Source: Bacillota bacterium
GTDB taxonomy: Bacteria; Bacillota; Clostridia; Peptostreptococcales; Anaerovoracaceae
Length of the DNA: 51,230 nt
Reading direction: 5' to 3'
NCBI GenBank assembly: GCA_017440275.1
Contig: JAFSHN010000012.1
Span: 1-51,230, forward strand
Part shown: piece by piece, positions 24,535 to 32,921 of the stretch
Numbering within the stretch: the stretch's first letter is position 1
Layout: each line of letters begins with the position of its first letter
Notes under the pieces: model-generated
What the model was told of the DNA's origin: nothing
Seen by the model: only the letters and a program-made list of their open reading frames with translations
The model's database searches: none
Made by a program: the position numbers and the translations under genes

Positions 24535-25746
24535 TTATTTGTTAAAGACGTACTTGTTCAGTCTGTCTATAGCTTCCACGACTCTTGAATGAGGTAGTGC
24601 CAGATTCAGTCTGATACCGTAAGGATTATTGAACGGTCTTCCGTCCTGATAACCAACGCCCACATCCCAGCCCATTTTGAGAACTTGATCCAATGTCAGA
24701 TTCTTTTCTTCACAAAATGCTTTGCAGTCCAGATACATCATATAGGTGCCTTCCGGTTTTGTTACCTCGACACCTTTGAAGTTGTTATTTATATAATCAT
24801 ATACATAACTGATATTCTGTTCCAAAACCTGAATCAATTCATCTACCCATTGGTGTCCTTCGTTACAGTAGGCACCGATAAGCGCATGCATAGAAAGAAC
24901 ATTCATATCATTGTAGTGAGTTGTTCTTGCATGAGCATTCATCCGATCTCTTAGATACTTGCTGTAAATAACGTGGTAGCTGCCAACGAGACCGGCTAAA
25001 TTGAAAGTCTTGCTGGGAGCGTATGCACCAATGGTTCTCATTTTGGCATCTTCACTGACACTTTGAGTTGGAATGTGATTGTGTCCCGGCAGAATCAAAT
25101 CACTCCAGATTTCATCGGAAACTACAATTACATCGTTGGCTTTGTAGACTTCCATTGCTTTTTCAATTTCTTCCTTTTCCCATACTCTGCCGGCAGGATT
25201 GTGAGGACTGCAGAAGATGGCAAGATGGATATTATATGCTTTGAGTTTCTTGTCCATATCTTCATAATCCATCCTCCAAATGCCCTTTTCATCCTGCACC
25301 AGTGGACTGTGAATTATGCGGCGGCCGGCTTTAAGAATGGTATTCGTAAATCCAATATATGTAGGGCTATGCATCAAAATATAGTCTCCCGGAGATGTGA
25401 AAGCACCGAGAGCGGAGGCAACACAGCCTAAAACTCCGTTTTCGTAGCCTATGTATTCCGGCTTGATGTCGGATACCCCTTTGCGCTTTGCGTGCCAGTC
25501 TATGATGGAATTGTAGTAAGCATCGGTTGGATTAAAATATCCAAAAGCCGGATGTTTTACTCTTTCTGTTATTGCTTCGCAGATGGTTGGACAAGTAGGA
25601 AAGTTCATATCGGCAATCCACATAGGAATAAAATCAAAGCCTTCCTTTGGAGCGTCGGGGGACATACCCGGGATTGTTCCCAGGGCATCAACAGCCAATG
25701 CATCTTTTCCGTGTCGGTCCATGATTGTTGTAAAATCGAATTTCAT
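24535..25746 (-). CDS. PatB/MalY-type PLP-dependent C-S lyase
   Basis: A 403-residue fold-type I PLP enzyme of the MalY/PatB group, expected to split cystathionine or other S-alkyl-cysteines into thiol, pyruvate and ammonia. Conserved parts: PMWIADMNF near 41-49, SPHNPAGRVW with N183, SDEIWSDL with D211, and the PLP lysine in YAPSKTFNLAGL (K246). The PHNPxGRVW and DEIWSDL forms are typical of this subgroup rather than aspartate aminotransferases. ATG 25744-25746 follows AGAGGT. The unit also carries two GNAT genes upstream; sulfur metabolism fits metK and aspartokinase elsewhere in the window but is not linked to them. Confidence 0.9.
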   Translation of the reverse strand: MKFDFTTIMDRHGKDALAVDALGTIPGMSPDAPKEGFDFIPMWIADMNFPTCPTICEAITERVKHPAFGYFNPTDAYYNSIIDWHAKRKGVSDIKPEYIGYENGVLGCVASALGAFTSPGDYILMHSPTYIGFTNTILKAGRRIIHSPLVQDEKGIWRMDYEDMDKKLKAYNIHLAIFCSPHNPAGRVWEKEEIEKAMEVYKANDVIVVSDEIWSDLILPGHNHIPTQSVSEDAKMRTIGAYAPSKTFNLAGLVGSYHVIYSKYLRDRMNAHARTTHYNDMNVLSMHALIGAYCNEGHQWVDELIQVLEQNISYVYDYINNNFKGVEVTKPEGTYMMYLDCKAFCEEKNLTLDQVLKMGWDVGVGYQDGRPFNNPYGIRLNLALPHSRVVEAIDRLNKYVFNK

Positions 25747-25758
25747 AAGCTGACCTCT

Positions 25759-26241
25759 CTAGTTAAAAATTTGTTCGTATGCGTATCTCGGCGAACCGTC
25801 AGATACATATATTATACCACAATATTCAAAACCATACTTTAGAATTAAATGCTGCATAGTTTTATTGTTGGGATGTGTATCGATTCTTACATGAGGGCAT
25901 ATACATTTGCTGAACTCAAGGGCTTCTGCAAAGACTCCTTTTTCTGTTCCGTTGGCAGCCATCATATGTATTGTTCCATATTCTCCGTCAAAATGCCACT
26001 GTCCTTCTATTTTATTATAGCAGTGTTCAATCCCGACTATGTAGGCAAAGGCACCGCAGATATTATTGTTACGTTCTGCTACATACATATCACCGTTTTC
26101 CATATGCTCGCAAATTGCTTCTACAGCAGGATAATCATCGCCCCATTGGGTAGGATTACCTGTATCTTTCATATATTGTCTGGCTATTTTGTAGACTTCC
26201 AGAATGGCATCCAGATCCTCCATAGCAGCTTTTCTTATCAT
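25759..26241 (-). CDS. GNAT family N-acetyltransferase (second of a tandem pair)
   Basis: 160 residues beginning MIRKAAMEDLDAILEVYKIA, the usual GNAT first strand and helix, and ending with the paired-strand motif CPHVRIDTHPNNKTMQHL and a YGF...GI strand. ATG 26239-26241 has AGAGGAG ahead; a longer frame to 26280 would overlap its neighbour. It is clearly a paralog of the gene just upstream: same length, same DTH..N..TM and YEQIF-type end. Substrate unknown. Confidence 0.85.
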   Translation of the reverse strand: MIRKAAMEDLDAILEVYKIARQYMKDTGNPTQWGDDYPAVEAICEHMENGDMYVAERNNNICGAFAYIVGIEHCYNKIEGQWHFDGEYGTIHMMAANGTEKGVFAEALEFSKCICPHVRIDTHPNNKTMQHLILKYGFEYCGIIYVSDGSPRYAYEQIFN

Positions 26242-26254
26242 AATGTTTCTCCTC

Positions 26255-26743
26255 TTATTTGAAAATTTCTTCGTATGCAACCCAAGGCATACCGGTCTTT
26301 TTGCCTATAAAAGTACCGCAGTAGTGGAATCCCAGCTGCCCAACAAGGTAATGCATAGTATCGTTGTCACGGTGTGTATCCAATCTGATATGCGGATGTA
26401 TTCCTTTGGCGTATTCTAAAAGTTCCGCAAAAATGCCGTGTTCTGTACCGTCAGAAGCAAGTTTGTGAACTGTAGCATATTCTCCTTCGTAGCGCCATTG
26501 TCCCTCGTCAAGGCCTGCTTCGTAAGCCGGTTCTTTACCAATAGGAAAACCCATAGAGCCACATACCCTGCCGTTTCTTTCTACGACATAATAATGTCCG
26601 CTTTCTATATCTTTCTGAACATCTTCCGGAGTGAAAGTAAAAAGAACCCATTGAGGGTTGTTGGTGTGCTTCATATATTCCTGAGCTTTTTTATAAATAT
26701 TTATCATCGCATTTAAATCTTCTGCGCATGCTTTCCTAACCAT
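26255..26743 (-). CDS. GNAT family N-acetyltransferase (first of a tandem pair)
   Basis: 162 residues beginning MVRKACAEDLNAMINIYKKA. It aligns by eye along its full length with the following gene, including DEGQWRYEGEYATVHKLASDGTEHGIF and HIRLDTHRDNDTM. ATG 26741-26743 follows AAAGGAGAG. It is first in a reverse unit with its paralog and the C-S lyase gene. The acetyl-CoA loop is not of the textbook form, so the call rests on overall pattern. Confidence 0.85.
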   Translation of the reverse strand: MVRKACAEDLNAMINIYKKAQEYMKHTNNPQWVLFTFTPEDVQKDIESGHYYVVERNGRVCGSMGFPIGKEPAYEAGLDEGQWRYEGEYATVHKLASDGTEHGIFAELLEYAKGIHPHIRLDTHRDNDTMHYLVGQLGFHYCGTFIGKKTGMPWVAYEEIFK

Positions 26744-26835
26744 ATATTCTCTCCTTTTTCTTTTAGTTTATCACGATAAAGCGATGAAGTCAAATGAAAG
26801 GAAAAAAGAGACGTTTACTAACAATAGTATTTGTA

Positions 26836-26864
26836 TTGCTATTATAGGGGTGGCAGGGTATACT
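26836..26864 (+). promoter_or_regulatory. Promoter of the zinc-ribbon protein unit
   Basis: TTGCTA (26836-26841), 17-bp spacer, TATACT (26859-26864), in the 183-base gap upstream of the start codon at 26927. Confidence 0.75.
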
Positions 26865-26926
26865 CTATGTATGTTTGGTGTTGATTCGGTTAACATCCAA
26901 TGAAAATAGATAGAGGAGTTTTAGTT

Positions 26927-27613
26927 ATGGCAGACGATGTAAAAAAAGATGAATTAGAAATTGAAGAAGAAATCATCGGTGAAATTACAGAAGACGTAGT
27001 AGACGAAGTTTCCGAAGAAATGGTGGAAGAAGTTGCAGAAGAATTAGATGCTGACGTTTTAGAAGATCAGCCTAAATTATGCAAAAAATGCGGTGCAAAG
27101 TTAGAAGAAGGCCAGGATTTCTGTCCTAAGTGCGGAAAAAAGGTAGCAACTGTTGAAAAACAGGATGTAGTTGCAGCAGTATCAAAACTGGGAGATACAG
27201 TTAAGGACGCTATTGATGGCGAAGTAAAAAAAGGCAATAAGAAAAAACTGATCGTAGGAGCAGTTGCAATCGTATTGGTATTGGTATTAGCGATCGCTGT
27301 TTTCGGCGGCGGCAAGGACTTTAATGATATGTACGGAGATATCAGTGCAAACAACTGGTGCACAATCGCTTCAGATGGTACATATATGAGAATCGATACT
27401 AACCCTTACAACCTGGATAACTCTTTCAACTCCACAGCATACTATAAGATTAAATCAATTAACGCTGAGTTAGGATTTGAAAGCTCCGTATTCGTTGAAA
27501 TGGGACAGACAAGATCTATTGATGGCAGACAAACTGCATCTGCCGGCAAGTATACAGCAAGCTGGACATATCATCCTGATAAGGGCTTAGAAGTATTATA
27601 TACAATGAAATAG
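26927..27613 (+). CDS. Acidic zinc-ribbon membrane protein
   Basis: 228 residues in four parts: a very acidic start (about 1-48), a zinc ribbon with C52-x2-C55 and C66-x2-C69 (CKKCGAKLEEGQDFCPKCGK), a charged linker, one membrane segment at about 108-126, and an outward domain of roughly 100 residues (about 130-228) with a strand-rich look. I chose ATG 26927 because AGAGGAG lies 9 bases ahead; an ATG at 26900 has no site. Such ribbon-plus-membrane proteins are common in Clostridia but have no known job. Its own promoter and terminator make it monocistronic. Confidence 0.75.
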   Translation: MADDVKKDELEIEEEIIGEITEDVVDEVSEEMVEEVAEELDADVLEDQPKLCKKCGAKLEEGQDFCPKCGKKVATVEKQDVVAAVSKLGDTVKDAIDGEVKKGNKKKLIVGAVAIVLVLVLAIAVFGGGKDFNDMYGDISANNWCTIASDGTYMRIDTNPYNLDNSFNSTAYYKIKSINAELGFESSVFVEMGQTRSIDGRQTASAGKYTASWTYHPDKGLEVLYTMK

Positions 27614-27620
27614 TAAGATA

Positions 27621-27645
27621 AAAGCGGGAGTATCCCGCTTTTTAT
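27621..27645 (+). terminator. Terminator of the acidic zinc-ribbon gene
   Basis: AAAGCGGGA / TCCCGCTTT stem with a short loop, then TTTATTT. Confidence 0.85.
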
Positions 27646-27671
27646 TTAGAAGGATAGGATTAGATAGGATT

Positions 27672-28802
27672 ATGAGTCAAAGATATACTAAGATTTTTTC
27701 ATTATCAGAAAGGCAAAATTTTGGAGACAGTTCTTGCCCGGTTACTGTAAAAGCCGGTTCTTTGTTGTATGATAATGAGAAAAAAAGAATGGTATCGCAA
27801 ATTAAATTCAGAAATACATCGACCAAAAGCATCACTTCCATCCTGGTCAATGTTATAGCCTATGATGCAACCGATACAAAGATCAACGGTGCGTGGGGAT
27901 TCGAATATAAGAATTTAATAGCTAATCCCGGAGACGATTTTGGCGAGACTGTTGCCGTTCCCATGGCCGACAATAATACAAAAAGAATCGAAGTAGATGT
28001 TATAAGCGTACGATTCAGCAACGGAAGCAAATGGAGTAAGCTGAAAGAACAAGTGGCCATGAGTTCCAGTGCAGTTAAAACCCATATTGCAGATAGTTCC
28101 AGAGAAGCCGGCGACAAGGCCCTCAGCACTGCTAAAGAAGCACGTGACATCGCCGCAGCCGGAGTAATGAAGGTGGGCGAAGGTGTCATAATCGGCGGAA
28201 ACATATTGTTTAAAATCGCAGTCATTACGTTGAGTATCCTTGTTTTCCTTGCACTTCTTTGTATTGAAGGTGTGGCACTGACATACTTTTCTCTGGGAAA
28301 AACAACTGCTGACATAGTTGCAGTGACAGGTTTCGGGCTTGCAGCGGTGCTAGCTTTCCCTGTGTTTGGCAGTCTCATTGCCAAGAAAACAAAGACATAC
28401 AAATGGCGAATTGTTAGATGGGTGTCAATAGTAATGATTGTAGTGATCACTTGTATTGGCATAACTGTTACCAATCTTCAAAACGATGCAATTTATGACG
28501 AAATAAACGGAATATGGATTTGCGAAGAAGTGGGTGAGCGCCATATCTATGATTTTGCCGATGGGCTTGTCCTTGTGTCTCATTACGAAGATGATGATTT
28601 AGTGTCTGAAAAAGTAGGAATTTTCAAATATTGTAATTCGGAAGTACGAATTTTGAATGTAATCGGTGAAACGGAAAGAGGAATCAGACCGGGCGTACAC
28701 AAAGAATCTTTTGAAATGACAGAAGCAGAGGACTCATACGAACTTGCAAATAACCGTATGGTACTGAAAAAGACCGAAAAACTTTCTACTGAAAATATTT
28801 AA
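27672..28802 (+). CDS. Hypothetical three-span membrane protein
   Basis: 376 residues. A soluble part (about 1-125) reads as beta-rich (VTVKAGSLLYDNEKKRMVSQ; ITSILVNVIAYDATD), a helical linker follows at about 130-170, and membrane segments lie at about 176-206, 213-236 and 244-268. The final 100 residues form another soluble domain. No family recognised. ATG 27672 is preceded by the repeated string GGATAGGATTAGATAGGAT, a poor but possible ribosome site. The next gene starts 21 bases after its stop and also combines zinc ribbon and membrane segments. Confidence 0.65.
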   Translation: MSQRYTKIFSLSERQNFGDSSCPVTVKAGSLLYDNEKKRMVSQIKFRNTSTKSITSILVNVIAYDATDTKINGAWGFEYKNLIANPGDDFGETVAVPMADNNTKRIEVDVISVRFSNGSKWSKLKEQVAMSSSAVKTHIADSSREAGDKALSTAKEARDIAAAGVMKVGEGVIIGGNILFKIAVITLSILVFLALLCIEGVALTYFSLGKTTADIVAVTGFGLAAVLAFPVFGSLIAKKTKTYKWRIVRWVSIVMIVVITCIGITVTNLQNDAIYDEINGIWICEEVGERHIYDFADGLVLVSHYEDDDLVSEKVGIFKYCNSEVRILNVIGETERGIRPGVHKESFEMTEAEDSYELANNRMVLKKTEKLSTENI

Positions 28803-28823
28803 TTATAAATGGAGGAACAAGGT

Positions 28824-29201
28824 ATGTATTGTAAAAGGTGCGGAGCTGAAAACAGCGAGGAAAACAGATTCTGTGAAAAGTGCGGAAAACCGCTGTTTGA
28901 TACAGGAAAAAATGTTGATGCAAACGAAATCAAAGGATTCCTGTTTGACGAAACAAATCCGATATGGTACAAAATTATAAAGGCGTTGATTATTATTTGC
29001 ACAGCAATCCTTCTGGCAAGTGGTGTAATTGCCTTGATTGGAATTACAGTAAATACAGATTTTCTGTTAGGTCTGATTACGCTTGTAATTTGCTGGGTGA
29101 CAGCAATTCTGGGATATGTTTTCGCGATGGTAGGATTGAATTATATTAGAAATGTAAACACTATCCGCGAAATTTTAGAAAAGAACTCAGAAGAAAAATA
29201 A
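28824..29201 (+). CDS. Small zinc-ribbon membrane protein
   Basis: 125 residues: zinc ribbon at the very start (MYCKRCGAENSEENRFCEKC; C3, C6, C17, C20), a linker, two hydrophobic segments at about 48-70 and 75-102, and a charged end. ATG 28824 is chosen because GGAGG lies 9 bases before it; an in-frame ATG at 28809 would leave the zinc ribbon off the N-terminus and has no site. It is likely co-transcribed with the three-span protein. Function unknown. Confidence 0.75.
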   Translation: MYCKRCGAENSEENRFCEKCGKPLFDTGKNVDANEIKGFLFDETNPIWYKIIKALIIICTAILLASGVIALIGITVNTDFLLGLITLVICWVTAILGYVFAMVGLNYIRNVNTIREILEKNSEEK

Positions 29202-29216
29202 GTTTTCATACACAAC

Positions 29217-29245
29217 AAAGCGGTAGCCAAAGGCTACCGCTTAAT
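29217..29245. terminator. Bidirectional terminator
   Basis: AAGCGGTAGCC / GGCTACCGCTT with an AAA loop. It can end the forward zinc-ribbon unit and the reverse micro-ORF transcript. Confidence 0.8.
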
Positions 29246-29327
29246 TTATTTATACTTATTCTTCGGAAATATCTCTTAAATAATTCATATTACTTTCCTG
29301 CTGTCGGCTTAGTCTATACAAAACTTA

Positions 29328-29417
29328 CTATATCGTTACCCTTTCATCTGGGAGGTCAACGCTCAAAACGGACTCTAAAACCTTAGCAGGATTGTTCTCA
29401 AATTCTTCATGGCCCAT
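29328..29417 (-). CDS. 29-residue micro-ORF with strong promoter and ribosome site
   Basis: Encodes MGHEEFENNPAKVLESVLSV then DLPDERVTI and a TAG-TAA double stop. Evidence for expression: AAGGAGGT 10 bases before the ATG, and a near-ideal promoter at 29450-29478. After the double stop the same frame stays open for 22 more codons (to a TAA at 29256-29258), including an inner ATG with AGGAAAG ahead that would give a 10-residue peptide ending RDISEE. So this is either a two-peptide transcript or a small gene of 53 codons broken by two stops. No homologue comes to mind. Confidence 0.5.
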   Translation of the reverse strand: MGHEEFENNPAKVLESVLSVDLPDERVTI

Positions 29418-29449
29418 CGGTATGTACCTCCTTCCTTCTTTGTGGCTTT

Positions 29450-29478
29450 ATTATATCACTGCGCTAAAGTGGATGCAA
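29450..29478 (-). promoter_or_regulatory. Promoter of the micro-ORF transcript
   Basis: Read on the reverse strand: TTGCAT (29473-29478), 17-bp spacer, TATAAT (29450-29455). The predicted transcript, about 230 bases, would end at the terminator near 29217. Confidence 0.75.
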
Positions 29479-29515
29479 GGGGTCTATTGATTTTTTTCTG
29501 TATACATAACGTAAC

Positions 29516-29554
29516 GAAAAAAGGATTCGCTTTCTAAAGAAGCAAATCCTTTTG
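29516..29554 (-). terminator. Terminator of the rubredoxin-like gene
   Basis: On the reverse strand: AAGGATTTGCTT / AAAGCGAATCCTT stem, then TTTTCG. It lies just after the rubredoxin-like stop. Confidence 0.8.
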
Positions 29555-29565
29555 AAGTAACGTAT

Positions 29566-29676
29566 TTATTCTTCTACAGCTTCGAACTTTTCAGGTCCAA
29601 CATGACAAATTGGACATTCAGCAGGAGCATCTTCTCCTTCGTGAACGTAGCCGCAAACTTTGCAAACCCATTTCAT
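29566..29676 (-). CDS. Rubredoxin-like iron protein, 36 residues
   Basis: A miniature electron-transfer protein: MKWVCKVCGYVHEGEDAPAE then CPICHVGP, with the four iron ligands C5, C8, C21 and C24. It resembles the rubredoxin domain found at the end of rubrerythrin more than classical 52-residue rubredoxin, which has a longer middle. ATG 29674-29676 has GGGAGGA ahead. It stands alone with its own terminator. A role in peroxide or oxygen defence is suggested by the family, not by neighbours. Confidence 0.88.
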   Translation of the reverse strand: MKWVCKVCGYVHEGEDAPAECPICHVGPEKFEAVEE

Positions 29677-29750
29677 AGTTTAGTCCTCCCTTTTATGATT
29701 ATTCTTAATGATATATTACCACACAACCTTAAAGTTGAAAAGTTAAAAGG

Positions 29751-29779
29751 TTGATTATAGATGGCTTTTAATGTATAAT
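29751..29779 (+). promoter_or_regulatory. Promoter of the binding-lipoprotein gene
   Basis: TTGATT (29751-29756), 17-bp spacer, TATAAT (29774-29779). This leaves a leader of about 130 bases in which I recognise no riboswitch. Confidence 0.7.
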
Positions 29780-29917
29780 ATAAAAGTACTTTTATGTATT
29801 TTTGAAAAAATCCTTAAAACCGACACAACAAATAAGAGCGTTTATTATAAAATAATAAATAGAAGTGAATTTGAGGGCCATTACATAAGGCTGGATTATA
29901 TAAGTTGGAGAGTATTT

Positions 29918-31222
29918 ATGAAGAAAAAATTGATTACAGTTATATGCCTGATTTTAATTGTAAGTTTGATGACAGGCTGTACTACTTTTACAAACTTTAA
30001 AAATGCTTTTTTTGCAAATGATATGGTACAGAGTGATACTATTAAAATAGGTGTATTTGAACCTCTTTCAGGGAAAAATAAAGAATATGGCAATCTGGAA
30101 TTAATGGGAATTGAGTTAGCCCATGAGATGAAGGATGAAGTATTGGGCAAAAAGATTGAGCTGATTGTGGGAGACAATAAGGGCGAAATTGACGTGGCTG
30201 AAACGGTAATAAATGAATTAGTTGCTAAAAACCCGGCTGTAATTCTGGGAAGCTACGGTGAAACTATGACTCTTGCGGCTAGTGACGTTATTAAAGAAAA
30301 CGGCATTCCGGCTATCGCTATCACAAGTACAAACCCTTTGATTACTATAAACAACGGCTACTATTTCTGTGCAACATTCGCTGAAGCAAAACAGGGAGAC
30401 GCTCTTGCGAATTTTGTATATTCAGGACAGAAGATTACAACTGTTGCAACTGTTAAAATTGCAGGGGATGATACAGCAACAGCTAACATTCAGAGATTTA
30501 ACAACAGAATGAAGAATTTGACAAAAAGTTCTTCAAGTGTTGCAGGCAATTTCACAATTGCAGCCGAAGCTACAGAATATACAGAATCTATTAAGCAGAT
30601 AAAGGATTCAGGTGCAAAAGCTGTATTCCTGGAGGTTCCTCCTGTAACCGCGGAAGCCTTTTTAAAACAGGCTTATGAAGGCGGTCTTAAGAATACACTG
30701 TTTGTGGGACCTAAAACTTGGGATGATGAAAACTTCCTGAATTATATTAAGACAAGCAAAAAACATAATATTGCCTATGCTTCAGACTATAATGCTGAAA
30801 CTAATGCATCAGGTGCGTCAAAAGAATTCCTGAAAGCTTTTAAGGCAAAATACGGTCAGGATGCAGAGCCTTCACAGGCAACAGCCATTGCTTACGATGC
30901 ATATATGATGGCAGTAAAAGCTATTGAAGATGGATACAATAATATGATGGCATGGGATGTAGATGCCTTGGTCGCTGCTGCGGCAACAGAAGATGAAGGT
31001 AAGGCTTTTAAAAAGGCATACAAAGATGCCAAAGAAAAAGGCATTCCTACCGGGGCAGCCATAAGAGATGCCCTAAAGGCTGTAAATGGATACGAAGGTG
31101 TTTCGGGAACCATTTCATATAACGGCACTAACGAAGCTGCCAAGTCTATAGAAATTGTTTATTATGCAAAAGGTGAGGTCGATAATCACGGACTCACTGT
31201 TGATGACAAAGATACAAAATAA
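29918..31222 (+). CDS. ABC-type amino-acid-like binding lipoprotein
   Basis: 434-residue extracytoplasmic lipoprotein of the periplasmic-binding-protein type I (LivJ-like) group. A lipid attachment site is visible (LMTGC, C21), then KIGVFEPLSGKNKEYG and the family's characteristic GSYGETMTLAASDVIKENGIPAI lobe. I chose ATG 29918 because GGAGAG is close upstream and the signal peptide begins there; a longer frame starts at 29771 inside the leader. No permease or ATPase genes adjoin it, so it must pair with a transporter encoded elsewhere or act as a sensor. Ligand not readable. Confidence 0.85.
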   Translation: MKKKLITVICLILIVSLMTGCTTFTNFKNAFFANDMVQSDTIKIGVFEPLSGKNKEYGNLELMGIELAHEMKDEVLGKKIELIVGDNKGEIDVAETVINELVAKNPAVILGSYGETMTLAASDVIKENGIPAIAITSTNPLITINNGYYFCATFAEAKQGDALANFVYSGQKITTVATVKIAGDDTATANIQRFNNRMKNLTKSSSSVAGNFTIAAEATEYTESIKQIKDSGAKAVFLEVPPVTAEAFLKQAYEGGLKNTLFVGPKTWDDENFLNYIKTSKKHNIAYASDYNAETNASGASKEFLKAFKAKYGQDAEPSQATAIAYDAYMMAVKAIEDGYNNMMAWDVDALVAAAATEDEGKAFKKAYKDAKEKGIPTGAAIRDALKAVNGYEGVSGTISYNGTNEAAKSIEIVYYAKGEVDNHGLTVDDKDTK

Positions 31223-31245
31223 AACATATAAGGAGAGGTTTACCA

Positions 31246-31470
31246 ATGGAAGAAAAAATCAGAGAAGCTCTTGGTCAGATCAGACCATTCTTACAGAGAG
31301 ACGGTGGAGACATTGAGTTCATTGAATTAACAGAAGACAATGTTGTAAGAGTAAGATTACAGGGACATTGCGCAGGTTGCCCGGGCGCACAGATGACTTT
31401 AAAGGGTGTTGTTGAAAGAATCCTGAAAGAAAGTTACCCTGAAATCAAAGGTGTAGAAAACGTTCTGTAA
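31246..31470 (+). CDS. NifU C-terminal-domain protein (Fe-S scaffold/carrier)
   Basis: 74 residues consisting only of the NifU-like C-terminal domain with the CAGC motif (GHCAGCPGAQMTLKG) that carries an iron-sulfur cluster between two subunits. Length is typical of stand-alone Nfu proteins. ATG 31246 follows AGGAGAGG. Its stop overlaps the pepV start (TAATG). Confidence 0.92.
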   Translation: MEEKIREALGQIRPFLQRDGGDIEFIELTEDNVVRVRLQGHCAGCPGAQMTLKGVVERILKESYPEIKGVENVL

Positions 31471-32906
31471 TGGAATACGAAAAATTCCTGGAGCAAAATA
31501 AAGATGAAATGATTTTCGCCCTCCAGCAGGCTGTTCGAGTTAACAGCGAGGAGGGCGAAAGTTTTATGGGCGAAAAAGGCCGCATATATCCTTTCGGGCA
31601 GGGGGTGCAGCAGTCTTTGGAGCTTGTTTTGAAGATGGGCCGCGACCTTGGCTTTGAAGCAAAGAATGTGGATAATTATGGCGGACATATTGATTTTCTC
31701 GGCACAGGAGACAAAATCATGGGGATTTTGGGTCATCTTGATGTAGTACCTGCCGGAAATGATTGGTCACATAATCCATATGGCGGAGAAATTATAGATG
31801 GGAAACTGTATGGAAGAGGGACTACCGATGATAAAGGTCCTGTGATTTCATGTCTTTATGCTATGAAAGCTCTTAAGGATGCAGGCTATGTACCTAATGC
31901 AACAATAAGGCTGATTCTCGGGTTGGACGAAGAAACCAACTGGAAAGGTATTGAACATTATTTCTCTAAAGAAAAAAGACCTGATTATGGTTTCACTCCT
32001 GATGGAGAGTTCCCTTTGATTAATGGAGAAAAGGGCCTTTTGGTGTTTAATTTGGCAAAAAAGTTTGCCAACACAACAGTAGAGGGGCTGTCACTCAGAT
32101 CTTTAAAAGGCGGAATTGCACCTAACAGCGTTGCAGACAGCGCCAGAGCAGTGGTAAACAGTCCTAAGTCGGAACAATATGAAGAAATAAAAGAAAAAAT
32201 TGCTGCTTACAGGTCATTGACAGGTCACAAAATAAATTGCAAGGGTGTAGGCAAATCCTTAGAAATAACCACAACCGGTGTTGCAGCCCATGGTGCTAAA
32301 CCTGAAAAGGGACTCAATGCAATTTCTGTTATGATGGATTTTCTGGGCGGTTTGAATTTCGTAAATGAAGATTTAAACGACTTCATCGGCTTTTATAATA
32401 AACATATCGGTTTCTGCACAAACGGTGATTCTCTTGGAATCGGTCTCAAAGACGAGCCGTCAGGAGAACTGACACTGAATGTGGGAATGGTGGAATTTAC
32501 AAAGGGTGCAGGCAAACTTGTAATCAATGTGAGATATCCTGTTACCTTTAGCGATAAAGATGTATATGAGCCATTAGACCCGATTTTAACCAGATATAAT
32601 ATTGGTCTTATTAAAGAAATGCATAAAGTTCCCGTGTATATTGACCGTAACAATCCTATGGTAAAGACTTTGCTGGATATTTACCGTAAACACACGGGGG
32701 ATACCGAATCAGAGCCTCTTGTAATTGGCGGAGGAACTTATGCCAAAGCCACACCGGGCATTCTGGCCTTCGGTGCATTGTTCCCGGGAGACGAAGATTT
32801 GATGCATCAGAAGGATGAATGCATTGATCTTGACAGGTTTATGCAGATGACCAAAATTTATGCTGAGGCTATTTACAAATTATCCTCAGAAGAATATAAT
32901 GATTAA
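31470..32906 (+). CDS. pepV: PepV-type dipeptidase, M20 family
   Basis: Zinc metallo-dipeptidase cleaving dipeptides in the cytosol. 478 residues, near the lactobacillal PepV length. Metal and catalytic motifs: GHLDVVPAG (about 88-96), GRGTTDDKGP (about 117-126), GLDEETNWKG (about 151-160), and PDGEFP further on. A lid domain with AHGAKPEKG follows. Coupled to the NifU-C gene by a one-base overlap. The FMN riboswitch begins about 15 bases past its stop. Confidence 0.92.
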   Translation: MEYEKFLEQNKDEMIFALQQAVRVNSEEGESFMGEKGRIYPFGQGVQQSLELVLKMGRDLGFEAKNVDNYGGHIDFLGTGDKIMGILGHLDVVPAGNDWSHNPYGGEIIDGKLYGRGTTDDKGPVISCLYAMKALKDAGYVPNATIRLILGLDEETNWKGIEHYFSKEKRPDYGFTPDGEFPLINGEKGLLVFNLAKKFANTTVEGLSLRSLKGGIAPNSVADSARAVVNSPKSEQYEEIKEKIAAYRSLTGHKINCKGVGKSLEITTTGVAAHGAKPEKGLNAISVMMDFLGGLNFVNEDLNDFIGFYNKHIGFCTNGDSLGIGLKDEPSGELTLNVGMVEFTKGAGKLVINVRYPVTFSDKDVYEPLDPILTRYNIGLIKEMHKVPVYIDRNNPMVKTLLDIYRKHTGDTESEPLVIGGGTYAKATPGILAFGALFPGDEDLMHQKDECIDLDRFMQMTKIYAEAIYKLSSEEYND

Positions 32907-32921
32907 TGTAAATATGAAATC

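Noticed and set aside
26792-26848. Short reading frame starting MKGKKRRLLTIVFVLLL, like a signal peptide, before the zinc-ribbon gene
   Set aside because: There is no ribosome site, it stops at TAG after 17 codons, and its region is taken up by the promoter of the next gene. A chance frame is more likely.
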